Source of the DNA: an uncultured Collinsella sp.
GTDB lineage: Bacteria > Actinomycetota > Coriobacteriia > Coriobacteriales > Coriobacteriaceae
Direction: 5' to 3'
Length of the DNA stretch: 64,000 bases
Assembly (NCBI GenBank): GCA_959604825.1
Contig: CAUHCN010000004.1
Coordinates: 54,682-118,681, forward strand
A program made the translations under genes and the position numbers. Shown piece by piece: positions 40,761 to 49,754 of this stretch (within the stretch, counting starts at the first letter, position 1; every line of letters begins with the position of its first letter). The notes beneath the pieces were generated by a model. It made no database searches. It was not told the origin of the DNA and saw only the letters and a program-made list of their open reading frames with translations.

Positions 40761-41651
40761 ATGCAGCTTTCTCAACTCGAATACCTTCAAGCTGTAGCGA
40801 ACTATGGCGGCGTGCGCAAAGCAGCTCGCGCCGTTCACGTGAGTCCGCAGGCCGTTTCGTCGGCAATAAAAAAGTTGGAATCTGAGTATCAGATTGTTTT
40901 GCTCGACCGATCGGCGGGGGAGGCTGTTTTGTCTCCGGCGGGCAGAGAATTTGCGCGTCGTGCACGCGTGATCCTGGCGCAAGTCGACGATCTCAAAAAG
41001 TACGCTCAATCGGGGAACGGCGGCGTTTCGCCCGACGGCCATTTCCGTCTTTACGCCCCCTGTCTTCACGGGCGGGGGCGCCTTTTTTCCGAAAACTGGT
41101 ACGACTCGTTTGAAAGCTCGCACCCTCAGATTCATCTTGATGTGTGGCATCAGCCAACGGCAACATGCTTTGAATCACTTATACTTGGAATTTCGGACGC
41201 GGCTATCTCGTTTGAGGAACCACGGGACAGCGTCCTTTCTTCAAAATATATGGGTGAAAAGGAGCTCAGGGTTCTTTCATGTCCAGCTGGTCATCAATCT
41301 GTTGACGCTATGACCATTCGTGAGTTACTGGGCGGCAGGCTCGCTGTTCCCATTAATTTGTCACCCTGTCTCAATGCAATCAATCAATGTCCCGAAGCTC
41401 AGCTGGTTAATTTCCGCTTTCGCGATGTCGAATACGGAAACAGGGCGCAGGCTGAGTTTCTTCAAGCCGGGGGATTGATATTGAGTTTTTCTGGCTCTTC
41501 TCTCGCATCGGATGGATCGGAAGTGAGCGAGTGCTCCATTGAAGCCTCACATGACGTAGCCTTGCCCATCTACTTTTGCTATCGACAAAATGCCTGGACC
41601 GATCGACACCAGACGGTATTTCTTCACCTATTGCGCCATCTCGCTTCGTGA
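40761..41651 (+). CDS. LysR-family transcription regulator
   Basis: 296 aa. N-terminal winged HTH (LSQLEYLQAVANYGGVRKAARAVHVSPQAVSSAIKKLESEYQIVLLDRS) and a periplasmic-binding-like effector domain. Effector unknown. An MFS gene follows 119 nt downstream in the same direction and is a likely target. A small hairpin (gaggcca/tggcctc) follows the stop. Composition is slightly AT-richer than its neighbours. Confidence 0.9.
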   Translation: MQLSQLEYLQAVANYGGVRKAARAVHVSPQAVSSAIKKLESEYQIVLLDRSAGEAVLSPAGREFARRARVILAQVDDLKKYAQSGNGGVSPDGHFRLYAPCLHGRGRLFSENWYDSFESSHPQIHLDVWHQPTATCFESLILGISDAAISFEEPRDSVLSSKYMGEKELRVLSCPAGHQSVDAMTIRELLGGRLAVPINLSPCLNAINQCPEAQLVNFRFRDVEYGNRAQAEFLQAGGLILSFSGSSLASDGSEVSECSIEASHDVALPIYFCYRQNAWTDRHQTVFLHLLRHLAS

Positions 41652-41770
41652 GGCCATTTGGCCTCGTGTCGTCAAGTGAATGTTGACGCCCTGCAACACA
41701 TAGCTGACAGCTTTGCCCTCATGCTTTTCCAAGATTTCGATTTAGATTGCTGACTCTTGGAGGGCGGAGC

Positions 41771-42931
41771 ATGAAAAACCGTACGGTTTTGCTTTATATG
41801 ACGTTCGTTTTTCTGTCGAATTTCAGCACCATTTTGTATTTTCTGACGGTTTACCTTGAATTCGTCGGATTCTCGATGGTGGCGATTTCTAGCATGATGA
41901 TTGCATATCAAGTGAGTAAGTTCATCCTCGAAGTTCCCACTGGCTATATTGCTGATAGGTTTGGACGAAAGACAAGCGGTCTCGTTGGCGTCGTGGGGAT
42001 GCTTGGATACTACGCCGCCCTGCTTCTCGTCCGTTCCCCTCTGCTTTTAATCGGTGCGTTCGCTCTCAAAGGTTTTGCCGTTGCATGTCTGAGCGGATCC
42101 ATAGAAGCGATTTACATCGACAGCGTCTCTCGGGACCAGCTCGTAAGACTTAATGTCGTTGAGCGATTTGTTTTCTATGCCTCTTATGCCATCTCCGCTT
42201 GCGTGGGCGGTTTCATTTCGTCTGTCGGTGCATATCTCATTGGTCTTTCGGCAGATATCATCGCAATGGTGTTGACGTTGGTTGTCGTTGTCTGCATTCC
42301 TGAGATGCGAAGAGGGGGCACTGCGGGGGCACCTGAGCGTGGAATTAGCCCGAAGATGATCGGTGCCGCTATTGCGTGTAATGGCATTCTTCGTTCAGCG
42401 TTCATCATGGACTGTTCTCAGGCATTTGCTTTTGTCGCCCTGGAAGACTTTTTCTCACTGCTGCTTGCGGGTCGCGGAATGAATGCCGTCGCTTCGGGTG
42501 TGACCATTGCGGTCCAGCTCCTTGCCTCGGCCTCTATGGGGCTTATTGTGCCCAGTGTGAGTGCTCATGTCGACAAGGGCCGTTTTGCGCGTATTTGCGG
42601 CATCATTCGCTTAGTATTGACAGCTTTGTTTTTGATCCCCCTTACTCCGGCTAATTTGCTGCCCGTGTTCTATGTGCTGCAGACGGTCGCCTACTCGTTG
42701 TTTGCCCCAATCAAATACTCAGTTTTCCAAAATGCTGCCGATTCATCGATGCGCTGTTCACTGATTTCGGTTCAAAGCCAGATGGTGGCGGTGGGCGCTG
42801 TTCTTTTCTATCTGCTCAACTCTGTGCTGAGTAGCGTTGCGGGCATTCGAGTCGTATTGCTTGTTGCGCTCGGGATTACTTCCCTGGTGTATATCCCCGC
42901 GCTATTTCGTCTTACAAGTCAAAGGCCATGA
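41771..42931 (+). CDS. MFS transporter, drug/metabolite efflux type
   Basis: 386 aa from ATG 41771 (ggaggg site; the in-frame TTG at 41747 is rejected). About 12 membrane segments; the MFS loop motif GYIADRFGRKTSG between helices 2 and 3 is intact. Substrate unknown. Adjacent LysR gene is the probable regulator. A terminator with stem aataaaccc/gggtttatt follows. Confidence 0.85.
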   Translation: MKNRTVLLYMTFVFLSNFSTILYFLTVYLEFVGFSMVAISSMMIAYQVSKFILEVPTGYIADRFGRKTSGLVGVVGMLGYYAALLLVRSPLLLIGAFALKGFAVACLSGSIEAIYIDSVSRDQLVRLNVVERFVFYASYAISACVGGFISSVGAYLIGLSADIIAMVLTLVVVVCIPEMRRGGTAGAPERGISPKMIGAAIACNGILRSAFIMDCSQAFAFVALEDFFSLLLAGRGMNAVASGVTIAVQLLASASMGLIVPSVSAHVDKGRFARICGIIRLVLTALFLIPLTPANLLPVFYVLQTVAYSLFAPIKYSVFQNAADSSMRCSLISVQSQMVAVGAVLFYLLNSVLSSVAGIRVVLLVALGITSLVYIPALFRLTSQRP

Positions 42932-42963
42932 GCATTTAGGCACCGATAACTTATATATCAACG

Positions 42964-43002
42964 CAATAAACCCGAGCGCGAGGGCGTTTGGGTTTATTAT
43001 TG
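42964..43002 (+). terminator. Terminator after the MFS gene
   Basis: caataaaccc / gggtttattattg inverted repeat, T-rich 3' side. Confidence 0.7.
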
Positions 43003-43051
43003 AAGCGTATGTAACCTGGCGGCGCCACACCGCCTGTTAGTAGGGAGACAC

Positions 43052-44230
43052 ATGAACGTTCTGGTCGTCAACGCAGGATCTTCGACCCTTAAGTATCAGG
43101 TCATCGATACCAAGTCCCACAAGGTGTCCGCAAAGGGCTCCTGCGAGCGCGTCTGCTTTACCGGCGGTACCTTCACCCACGCTGCCAACGGCTCCAAGAA
43201 GGTGACCGAGAACATTGAGTTCCCCGACCACAAGGTCGCCATCGAGGTCGTCCTGAAGGACCTCGAGGCCAACGGCGTCAAGATCGAGGGTATCGGCCAC
43301 CGTATCGTTCAGGGCGGTTGGTACTTTGGCGATTCCTCCCTCGTCGACGAGGACGTCCTCGCCAAGATCCGCGAGGTCGCTCCGCTCGCCCCGCTGCACA
43401 ACAACCCCGAGGCCAACGTTATCGAGTACTGCCTGGAGCAGTATCCCGATCTGCCCAACGTCACGGTCTACGACACCGCTTTCCACTTCAACATGCCCGA
43501 GGTCGCCAAGACTTACGCCCTGCCCAAGGACGTCTGCGACAAGCTGCACATCCGTAAGTACGGCGCCCACGGCACCAGCTACCGCTATATCTCCAAGAAG
43601 GTCGCCGAGATGACCAACGGCGAGGCCCGCAAGGTCGTCGTGTGCCATATCGGCTCCGGCGCTTCCCTGTGCGCCATCGAGGACGGCAAGTGCATGGACA
43701 CCACCATGGGCTTGACGCCGCTCGACGGCGTCATGATGGGCACCCGCTGCGGCTCCATCGACCCGGCTACCGTGTGCTACCTGCAGCGCGAGGGCGGCTA
43801 CACCTTCGACGAGGTCGACGAGATGATGAACAAGAAGTCCGGCCTTTTGGCTGTGACCGGCGGCAAGACCAACGACTGCCGCAACGTCGAGGAGCTCGCC
43901 GCCGCTGGTGACCCCGAGGCTCAGCTCGCCTTCGATATGTTTGTCTACAAGATTGCCGCCAAGGCGGCCGAGATGGCTACTTCTATGTGCGGTATGGACA
44001 CCCTGGTCTTTACCGCCGGCATCGGCGAGCACGCTCCGGCCGTCCGCGCCGGCGTTGCCGACCGCCTGGCCTTTATGGGCGTCAAGATGGATCATGCCCG
44101 CAACGCCCTGCGTGGTGACGGCGCTTGGTGCCTGTCTGCCAAGGATTCCAAGGTCAAAATCTTTGTCATCCCCACGGACGAGGAGTTCATGATCGCTTCC
44201 GACGTCGAGCGCATCGTCAACGCCAAGTAA
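43052..44230 (+). CDS. ackA: Acetate kinase, copy 1
   Basis: 392 aa. Makes ATP and acetate from acetyl phosphate. NVLVVNAGSSTLKYQ (nucleotide site), GIGHRIVQGGWYF (Arg kept, the usual following His replaced by Gln), PLAPLHNNPE (His kept), RKYGAHGTSYRY (His kept, later His is Tyr), VCHIGSGASLCAIEDGK, MMGTRCGSIDP, and IPTDEEFMIASD. Tandem with a second copy 164 nt downstream and convergent to pta. Codon bias suggests high expression. Confidence 0.93.
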   Translation: MNVLVVNAGSSTLKYQVIDTKSHKVSAKGSCERVCFTGGTFTHAANGSKKVTENIEFPDHKVAIEVVLKDLEANGVKIEGIGHRIVQGGWYFGDSSLVDEDVLAKIREVAPLAPLHNNPEANVIEYCLEQYPDLPNVTVYDTAFHFNMPEVAKTYALPKDVCDKLHIRKYGAHGTSYRYISKKVAEMTNGEARKVVVCHIGSGASLCAIEDGKCMDTTMGLTPLDGVMMGTRCGSIDPATVCYLQREGGYTFDEVDEMMNKKSGLLAVTGGKTNDCRNVEELAAAGDPEAQLAFDMFVYKIAAKAAEMATSMCGMDTLVFTAGIGEHAPAVRAGVADRLAFMGVKMDHARNALRGDGAWCLSAKDSKVKIFVIPTDEEFMIASDVERIVNAK

Positions 44231-44239
44231 TTACAAGAG

Positions 44240-44281
44240 GGGAGGGGCTGGACGACCGAGCGCCGTTCGGCCCCTCTTTTG
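44240..44281 (+). terminator. Terminator between the two acetate kinase genes
   Basis: Inverted repeat gaggggctgg-acg / cgttcggcccctc with tttt, so the two kinases have separate transcripts. Confidence 0.7.
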
Positions 44282-44394
44282 CGCTCGCTGGTCGATATAT
44301 CTGATAGCTATTTATCAAGTTATGATAACTTCTTATTAACATGCGGCCGCCTTAAGGGGCCTGTACCGACCGTATTGCATTGCAAAGGAGTCTC

Positions 44395-45573
44395 ATGAAC
44401 GTACTTGTTGTTAACGCTGGCAGCTCAAGCCTTAAATATCAACTCTTGGATACCGATACCCGCGAGGTTTTCGCCAAGGGCAACTGCGAGCGTATCGGCT
44501 CGGACATGGGCATCTTTGGTCACGCCGAGAACGGTGGCGCCAAGCAGACCGAAGAGGTTCCCTTCCCCGATCATCGCTCGGCCATTGCGCGCGTACTCGA
44601 GGAGCTCGAGAAGACCGACTTTACGATTGACGGCATTGGACATCGTGTCGTTCAGGGTGGCTGGCACTTCGATGATTCTGCGGTCGTCGACGACGAAGTC
44701 ATGGCCAAGATTCTTGAGGTGGCCCCGCTCGCTCCGCTGCACAATTACGGCGAGGCCGCGGCAATCGAATATTGCCGCGAGAAGTATCCGGAGCTGCCCA
44801 ACGTGGCCGTCTTCGACACCTCGTTCCACATGACCATGCCCGAGGTCGCCTACACCTACGCGCTGCCCAAGGACGTGTGCGACAAGTACCACGTGCGCAA
44901 GTACGGCGCACACGGTACGAGCCACCGCTACGAGTGGATGATGGCCAAGGAGATCCTGGGCTCGCGCTGCCACCGCCTGCTTTCGTGCCATCTGGGCAAC
45001 GGCGCTTCGCTTGCCGCTATCGAGGACGGCGTGTGCCGCGACACCACGATGGGCCTCACGCCGCTTGACGGTCTGATGATGGGTACCCGCTGCGGTTCCA
45101 TTGACCCGGCTACCGTATGCTACCTGCAGCGCGAGGGCGGCTACAGCTATCAGGAAGTCGATGACATGATGAACAAGCAGTCTGGCCTGCTTGCCATCTC
45201 GGGCATCTCCAACGACGCCCGCGACATCCGTACGCGCGCCTCCGAGGGCGACGAGCGCTGCCTGCTCGCCTTCGATATGTTCGCCTACAAGGCCATGCAG
45301 CAGGCTGGCTCCATGATCGCTTCCATGGCGGGCGTGGACACCATCACCTTTACCGCCGGCATCGGCGAGAACGACTGGTCGATCCGCAAGGCCTTCTGCG
45401 ACTGCTTTGAGTGGCTGGGCGTACGCATCGACAACAATAAGAACCGCGAGGCCGTGGGCAACGGCCCGCAGGTCATCAGCGCCGCCGGTTCCGCCGTCAC
45501 GGTCATGGTCATCCCCACCGACGAAGAATACATGATCGCCCACGACGTCGAGCGTCTGACCAAGAACAACTAA
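44395..45573 (+). CDS. ackA: Acetate kinase, copy 2
   Basis: 392 aa, clearly homologous to copy 1 along its length but with many differences. NVLVVNAGSSSLKYQLLD, GIGHRVVQGGWHF (also Gln for His), PLAPLHNYGE, KYGAHGTSHRYEW (His present, unlike copy 1), LSCHLGNGASLAAIEDG, MMGTRCGSIDP, IPTDEEYMIAHD. Strong aaaggagt site; own promoter region (AT-rich, 44300-44345). An older duplication with separate control. Confidence 0.93.
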   Translation: MNVLVVNAGSSSLKYQLLDTDTREVFAKGNCERIGSDMGIFGHAENGGAKQTEEVPFPDHRSAIARVLEELEKTDFTIDGIGHRVVQGGWHFDDSAVVDDEVMAKILEVAPLAPLHNYGEAAAIEYCREKYPELPNVAVFDTSFHMTMPEVAYTYALPKDVCDKYHVRKYGAHGTSHRYEWMMAKEILGSRCHRLLSCHLGNGASLAAIEDGVCRDTTMGLTPLDGLMMGTRCGSIDPATVCYLQREGGYSYQEVDDMMNKQSGLLAISGISNDARDIRTRASEGDERCLLAFDMFAYKAMQQAGSMIASMAGVDTITFTAGIGENDWSIRKAFCDCFEWLGVRIDNNKNREAVGNGPQVISAAGSAVTVMVIPTDEEYMIAHDVERLTKNN

Positions 45574-45596
45574 CGTGCGCATTTGCAATTGAATGA

Positions 45597-45633
45597 AAGG
45601 CCTCCAGAGCAAACGGCTCCGGAGGCCTTTTTG
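45597..45633 (+). terminator. Terminator after ackA copy 2
   Basis: Inverted repeat aaggcctccagag / ctccggaggcctt with T tract. Confidence 0.85.
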
Positions 45634-45838
45634 TTGGCAGAAGGACGACGACCCAAGCTTTGCCGCTCAGATCCAAAGTGATCGATTCCAAACGCATACG
45701 CCCTCAGCAACGTCACCCATGCATTCAGATCCTCAGCCCCAGCTCGTAGCCAAGCCGCCGTCCACTCCAGATTCCCTGAATACCACGTAGCGGCAGGGAC
45801 CCCACAGGGTAAAGCTCTGAAAACATTCCGCAGACCAG
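45634..45838. other. 205-nt spacer without a recognised feature
   Basis: Between the ackA terminator and the pta terminator. Short open frames exist on both strands, but none has a ribosome site or a recognisable product. Possible decayed gene or unrecognised RNA. Confidence 0.3.
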
Positions 45839-45883
45839 AAACGCCCCCGTTCGTAGCTCCGAAGGAGCAGAACGGGGGCGTTT
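45839..45883 (-). terminator. Terminator of pta
   Basis: Inverted repeat aaacgcccccgttc / gaacgggggcgttt with inner gctcc/ggagc, downstream of the pta stop. Confidence 0.8.
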
Positions 45884-45941
45884 CATTGGTCGAGGACGTT
45901 TTCAGGGGTTAGCCCGTACGGCCTTCGGGCGAGTGCGTCCG

Positions 45942-46922
45942 CTACTCAGCCATCTGAGCCTGGACGGCGGTGATGGCTACGACACCCACGATGTCGTCGG
46001 CAGAGCAGCCGCGCGACAGGTCGTTGACCGGCTTGGCGATGCCCTGCAGGATGGGGCCGTAGGCGTCGGCGCCGGCGAAGCGCTGGACCAGCTTGTAGCC
46101 GATGTTGCCGGCCTCGAGGTCGGGGAACACGAGCACGTTGGCCTTGCCGGCAACGGAGGAGCCGGGAGCCTTGAGCTGGGCGACGGTGGGAACGATGGCG
46201 GCGTCGAGCTGCAGGTCGCCATCGATGGCGAGCTCGGGAGCCTTCTCCTTGCAGAACTTCACGGCCTCCTGGACCTTCTTGGCGACCTCGCCGCCGGCGG
46301 AGCCCATGGTGGAGTAGGAGAGCATGGCCACGTGCGGCTCGACGCTGCCCATAAAGGTGGACCAGGAGTGAGCGGAGGCGATGGCGATCTCGGAGAGCTC
46401 GTCGGAGGACGGGTTGATGTTGAGGCCGCAGTCGGCGAAGATCAGCGTACCGTCAGTGCCGAACTGCGGGGTGTCGGTGCACATCACGAAGAAGGCCGAG
46501 ACCAGCTTGGTGCCCGGGGCGGTCTTGAGGATCTGCAGCGCGGGGCGCAGGGTGTCGGCGGTGGAGTGGCAGGCGCCGGAGACCAGGCCGTCGGCGTCGC
46601 CCATCTTGACCATCATGGTGCCAAAGTAGGTGGCGTCCATCACCTGGGCGCGAGCCTGCTCGATGGTAACGCCCTTCTTGGCGCGGAGCTCGGCAAACTT
46701 CTGTGCGTACTCCTCGTGCTTCTCGGCATTGCGCGGGTCGATGACGGTGGCGCCAGGAACGTTGATCTCGTTGGGATCGCCCAGGATGACGATGTTGGCC
46801 AGGCCTTCCTCGATGATCTTGTTGGCCGCGACGATAGTGCGCGGATCCTCGCCCTCGGGCAGGACGATGGTCTTAAGGTCGGCCTTGGCGGCAGACTTCA
46901 TACGGTTTAGGAAATCGCTCAT
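45942..46922 (-). CDS. pta: Phosphate acetyltransferase
   Basis: 326 aa, the short single-domain form. Converts acetyl-CoA and phosphate to acetyl phosphate, the substrate of AckA. KTIVLPEGEDPRTIVAANKI, GDADGLVSGACHSTADTLRPALQILKT, FADCGLNINPSSDELSEIAI, MLSYSTMGSA, NVLVFPDLEAGNIGYKLVQR are family blocks. Convergent to the two ackA genes, so transcribed separately. Start preceded by aaggagt. Confidence 0.95.
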   Translation of the reverse strand: MSDFLNRMKSAAKADLKTIVLPEGEDPRTIVAANKIIEEGLANIVILGDPNEINVPGATVIDPRNAEKHEEYAQKFAELRAKKGVTIEQARAQVMDATYFGTMMVKMGDADGLVSGACHSTADTLRPALQILKTAPGTKLVSAFFVMCTDTPQFGTDGTLIFADCGLNINPSSDELSEIAIASAHSWSTFMGSVEPHVAMLSYSTMGSAGGEVAKKVQEAVKFCKEKAPELAIDGDLQLDAAIVPTVAQLKAPGSSVAGKANVLVFPDLEAGNIGYKLVQRFAGADAYGPILQGIAKPVNDLSRGCSADDIVGVVAITAVQAQMAE

Positions 46923-47069
46923 GTTACTCCTTACAAGCGTTTCGCTAAGCTCCAGGCGCCCGGCTGTTCACGAATAAACCCGCTGCTAGCGGGTCTACCT
47001 TTCAATTATGTTCGCCGCTGTGCTTGAGCTTTCCTTGTGTGGCAAGCTCATTATAGGACGCATTAGCGC

Positions 47070-47075
47070 TATAAT
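47070..47075 (+). promoter_or_regulatory. -10 box of the glf promoter
   Basis: tataat at 47070-47075, about 80 nt before glf. A minus-strand tataat (47055-47050) lies beside it and may serve pta, so the two promoters are back to back. Confidence 0.5.
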
Positions 47076-47153
47076 CGCTCTGATAAATATGTCTCGAAGA
47101 ATGTTCGAGAAAAGCCCAGCTAACGAGCCCGTGGCTTTTGACAAGGAGTATCG

Positions 47154-48356
47154 ATGCAGATTACCTCAGGCCTGCCTGAAGGCTTTAACGCCGGCGCGTA
47201 CGACATGATTGTCGTCGGTGCTGGATATGCCGGTGCCGTTTGCGCCCGCCGTCTTGCCGAGACTATCGGCTATCGTGTTGCCGTTTTGGAGCGCCGTAGC
47301 CACATTGCGGGCAATGCCTATGACTGCACTGACGAGGCCGGAATCCTGATCCACGAGTACGGTCCGCATATCTATCACACCTTTAACGAGCGCGTGCACA
47401 ATTTCCTGTCGCGCTTTACCAAGTGGACGGATTATCAGCACAAGGTGCTCGCCAACATCAACGGTACCCTTATGCCCGTGCCCTTCAACCATGCGAGTCT
47501 CAAGCTCGCCTTTGGTGATGAGCGCGGCGAGGAGCTGTATCAGAAGCTCGTGGAGACCTTTGGCAAGGATGTCAAGGTGCCCATTATGGAGCTGCGTAAG
47601 AAGAACGACCCCGACTTGGCCGAGGTCGCCGATTACGTCTACGAGAACGTCTTTTTGCATTACACCATGAAGCAGTGGGGTCAGACGCCCGATCAGATCG
47701 ACCCCTCGATCACCGGCCGCGTTCCCATCTTTGTGGGCGATGATGACCGCTACTTCCCGCAGGCTCCCTTCCAGGGTATGCCGCAGGACGGCTACACGGC
47801 GTTGTTCGAGCATATGCTCGACCACGACCTGATCGACGTGTTCTGCGACGTGGACGCCCGCGATCTCTTTGAGATCGACGAGACCACCGTCAAGATCGGT
47901 GGCAAGGTCTACGGCGGCGAGATCGTTTATACCGGTCCGCTCGATGAGCTGTTCAACCTCGACCTGGGCGCTCTTCCGTACCGTACGCTCGACATGAAGT
48001 TCGAGACGCTCGATATGGATCAGTTCCAGCCCGTGGGCACCGTCAACTACACCACGAGCGAGGACTACACGCGCATTACCGAGTTCAAGAACATGACTGG
48101 TCAGGTCCTGCCCGGCAAGACCACCATCATGAAGGAGTACTCCAAGGCCTATACGCCCGGCTCGGGCGAGACGCCGTATTACGCCATTCTTGAGCCCGAG
48201 AACCGCGAGCTCTATGAGCGCTATCTTGAGCGCGTCCAGAACCTGACGAACTTCCACCCGGTGGGTCGCCTGGCCGAGTATCGTTACTACGATATGGATG
48301 CCGTGACCAACTCCGCCCTCGATCTTTCGGATGAGATTATCGCCTGCCATGCATAA
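47154..48356 (+). CDS. glf: UDP-galactopyranose mutase
   Basis: 400 aa. Flavoprotein that interconverts UDP-galactopyranose and UDP-galactofuranose for cell-surface glycans. FAD motif MIVVGAGYAGAVCARRLAE, RSHIAGNAYD, LIHEYGPHIYHTF, YTGPLDELF, and the C-terminal NRELYERYLE. Start ATG 47154 behind aaggagt. The glycosyltransferase gene overlaps its stop by 8 nt, so they form one unit. Confidence 0.95.
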   Translation: MQITSGLPEGFNAGAYDMIVVGAGYAGAVCARRLAETIGYRVAVLERRSHIAGNAYDCTDEAGILIHEYGPHIYHTFNERVHNFLSRFTKWTDYQHKVLANINGTLMPVPFNHASLKLAFGDERGEELYQKLVETFGKDVKVPIMELRKKNDPDLAEVADYVYENVFLHYTMKQWGQTPDQIDPSITGRVPIFVGDDDRYFPQAPFQGMPQDGYTALFEHMLDHDLIDVFCDVDARDLFEIDETTVKIGGKVYGGEIVYTGPLDELFNLDLGALPYRTLDMKFETLDMDQFQPVGTVNYTTSEDYTRITEFKNMTGQVLPGKTTIMKEYSKAYTPGSGETPYYAILEPENRELYERYLERVQNLTNFHPVGRLAEYRYYDMDAVTNSALDLSDEIIACHA

Positions 48357-49380
48357 AGTCATAACATTCGGTATTCCCTCGTATAACGCCGCTAAGGACA
48401 TGGACCATTGCATCACCTCCATCTTGGAGGGGAGCAATTATGCCACCGATATCGAGATTATCGTGGTGGACGACGGCTCCAAGGATGAGACGGCCGCCAA
48501 GGCCGACGAGTGGGAGGCCCGTTATCCTGGAATCATCCGCGCGGTGCACCAGGAGAATGGCGGCCACGGTATTGCCGTCCTTTCGGGTCTGCGCGAGGCG
48601 CAGGGCACCTACTACAAGGTTGTCGACTCGGACGACTGGCTTGACGGCGCTGCCCTTTCGACCATGCTGTCGATTCTGCGCGGCTTTGAAGAGCGCGACC
48701 AGCGCGTTGACCTGTTTATCTCGAACTACGTGTACGAGAAGGTTTACGAGGGCACGCATACCGCTATTGGCTACAAATTCGCCCTGCCGCGCAAAAAGAT
48801 CTTTTCCTGGGATCAGATCGGTCATTTCCGCCTGGACCAGAACCTACTCATGCACAGCCTGTGCTATCGCACGGATGTGCTGCGCGAGTCCAACCTTCCC
48901 ATGCCGCCGCACACGTTCTATGTGGACAACATCTACGCCTACGTGCCGCTGCCGCGTTGCAAGACCATGTACTACGCCGACATCGACCTCTACCGCTACT
49001 TTATCGGTCGCGAAGGTCAGAGCGTCAACGAGGCAACGATGGTCAAGCGTCTGGACCAGCAGTTCCGTGTTACGCGTATCATGATGGAGTCGTACCACCT
49101 GTACAGCGATGTCGAGTCGTCGCGCCTGCGTTCGTACATGATGGGCTACTTCACCATGATGATGGCGATCTGCTCGGTGCTTACCAAGCTTTCCGAGGAA
49201 GATTGCGCCGACGAGCGCCTAAAGACGCTGTGGAATGATTTGAAGGCCTACGACGAGCGCATGTATCGTCGTGCCCGCTACGGCGTGGTCGGCTTCTTCA
49301 CCAACCTGCGTGGACGGGCCGGAGACAAAACCACACTCGGCCTATACCGTCTTGCCTCAAAGATCTTCAAATTCAACTAG
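48349..49380 (+). CDS. Family 2 glycosyltransferase
   Basis: 343 aa. GT-A fold: ITFGIPSYNAAKDMDHCITSIL, EIIVVDDGSKDETA, GHGIAVLSGLREAQGTYYKVVDSDDWLDGAAL (metal-binding DSDD). It lacks a large membrane domain. Overlap with glf suggests it uses galactofuranose or acts on the same surface glycan; this is inference. Starts inside the glf stop region (atgcataa). Confidence 0.9.
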   Translation: MHKVITFGIPSYNAAKDMDHCITSILEGSNYATDIEIIVVDDGSKDETAAKADEWEARYPGIIRAVHQENGGHGIAVLSGLREAQGTYYKVVDSDDWLDGAALSTMLSILRGFEERDQRVDLFISNYVYEKVYEGTHTAIGYKFALPRKKIFSWDQIGHFRLDQNLLMHSLCYRTDVLRESNLPMPPHTFYVDNIYAYVPLPRCKTMYYADIDLYRYFIGREGQSVNEATMVKRLDQQFRVTRIMMESYHLYSDVESSRLRSYMMGYFTMMMAICSVLTKLSEEDCADERLKTLWNDLKAYDERMYRRARYGVVGFFTNLRGRAGDKTTLGLYRLASKIFKFN

Positions 49381-49412
49381 CTGCTGAGTAATCGCTGCTG
49401 ATAGGTTGACTG

Positions 49413-49522
49413 GGCCCCTTGGCCTTTAGTTTGCTACTGCGAACAGTCCTGCTCGCACGGAAAGCACATTTAGTGCTTTCCGGCTCGTGCGGAACTTGTA
49501 TCAAACTAAAGGCCAAGGGGCC
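49413..49522 (+). ncRNA. Structured intergenic element, family B copy 1
   Basis: A perfect 21-bp stem (49413-49433 / 49502-49522) encloses cagtcctg-ctcgcacg, a perfect 9-bp inner hairpin (ggaaagcac / gtgctttcc) and ctcgtgcggaac. It directly follows the glycosyltransferase gene in sense orientation. The 374-nt spacer 49381-49754 holds only this element and its partner. Confidence 0.65.
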
Positions 49523-49632
49523 TCTGCTATAAGAATCAATTGTCAGGCTGCCTGAATTTGAAGATCTTCGACGCGCGGTACACAGGGGCCTGGGCTGAAA
49601 AAATTTTAGTTGGTAGTCGGTCGGAGGCGGGC

Positions 49633-49731
49633 GGGCATTATGTTTGTTGCGAGTTCCGCACGAGCCGAAGAGCACTTAATGTGCTCTTCGTGCGAGCCAG
49701 GACTGTAGAGCAGCAAACATAACCAAGCCCC
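49633..49731 (-). ncRNA. Structured intergenic element, family B copy 2
   Basis: On the minus strand this matches copy 1 in the unpaired and core segments (acagtcctg, ctcgcacg, cggctcgtgcggaac). The stems differ in a pairing-preserving way (inner aagagcac/gtgctctt, outer ttatgtttg/caaacataa). It directly follows the P1 peptidase gene in sense orientation. Confidence 0.65.
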
Positions 49732-49754
49732 ACCGGGCAACCGTTCAGGTTAGG

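Noticed and set aside
45593..45790. 65-aa plus-strand ORF after ackA copy 2
   Set aside because: Begins inside the terminator, no ribosome site, low-complexity product.
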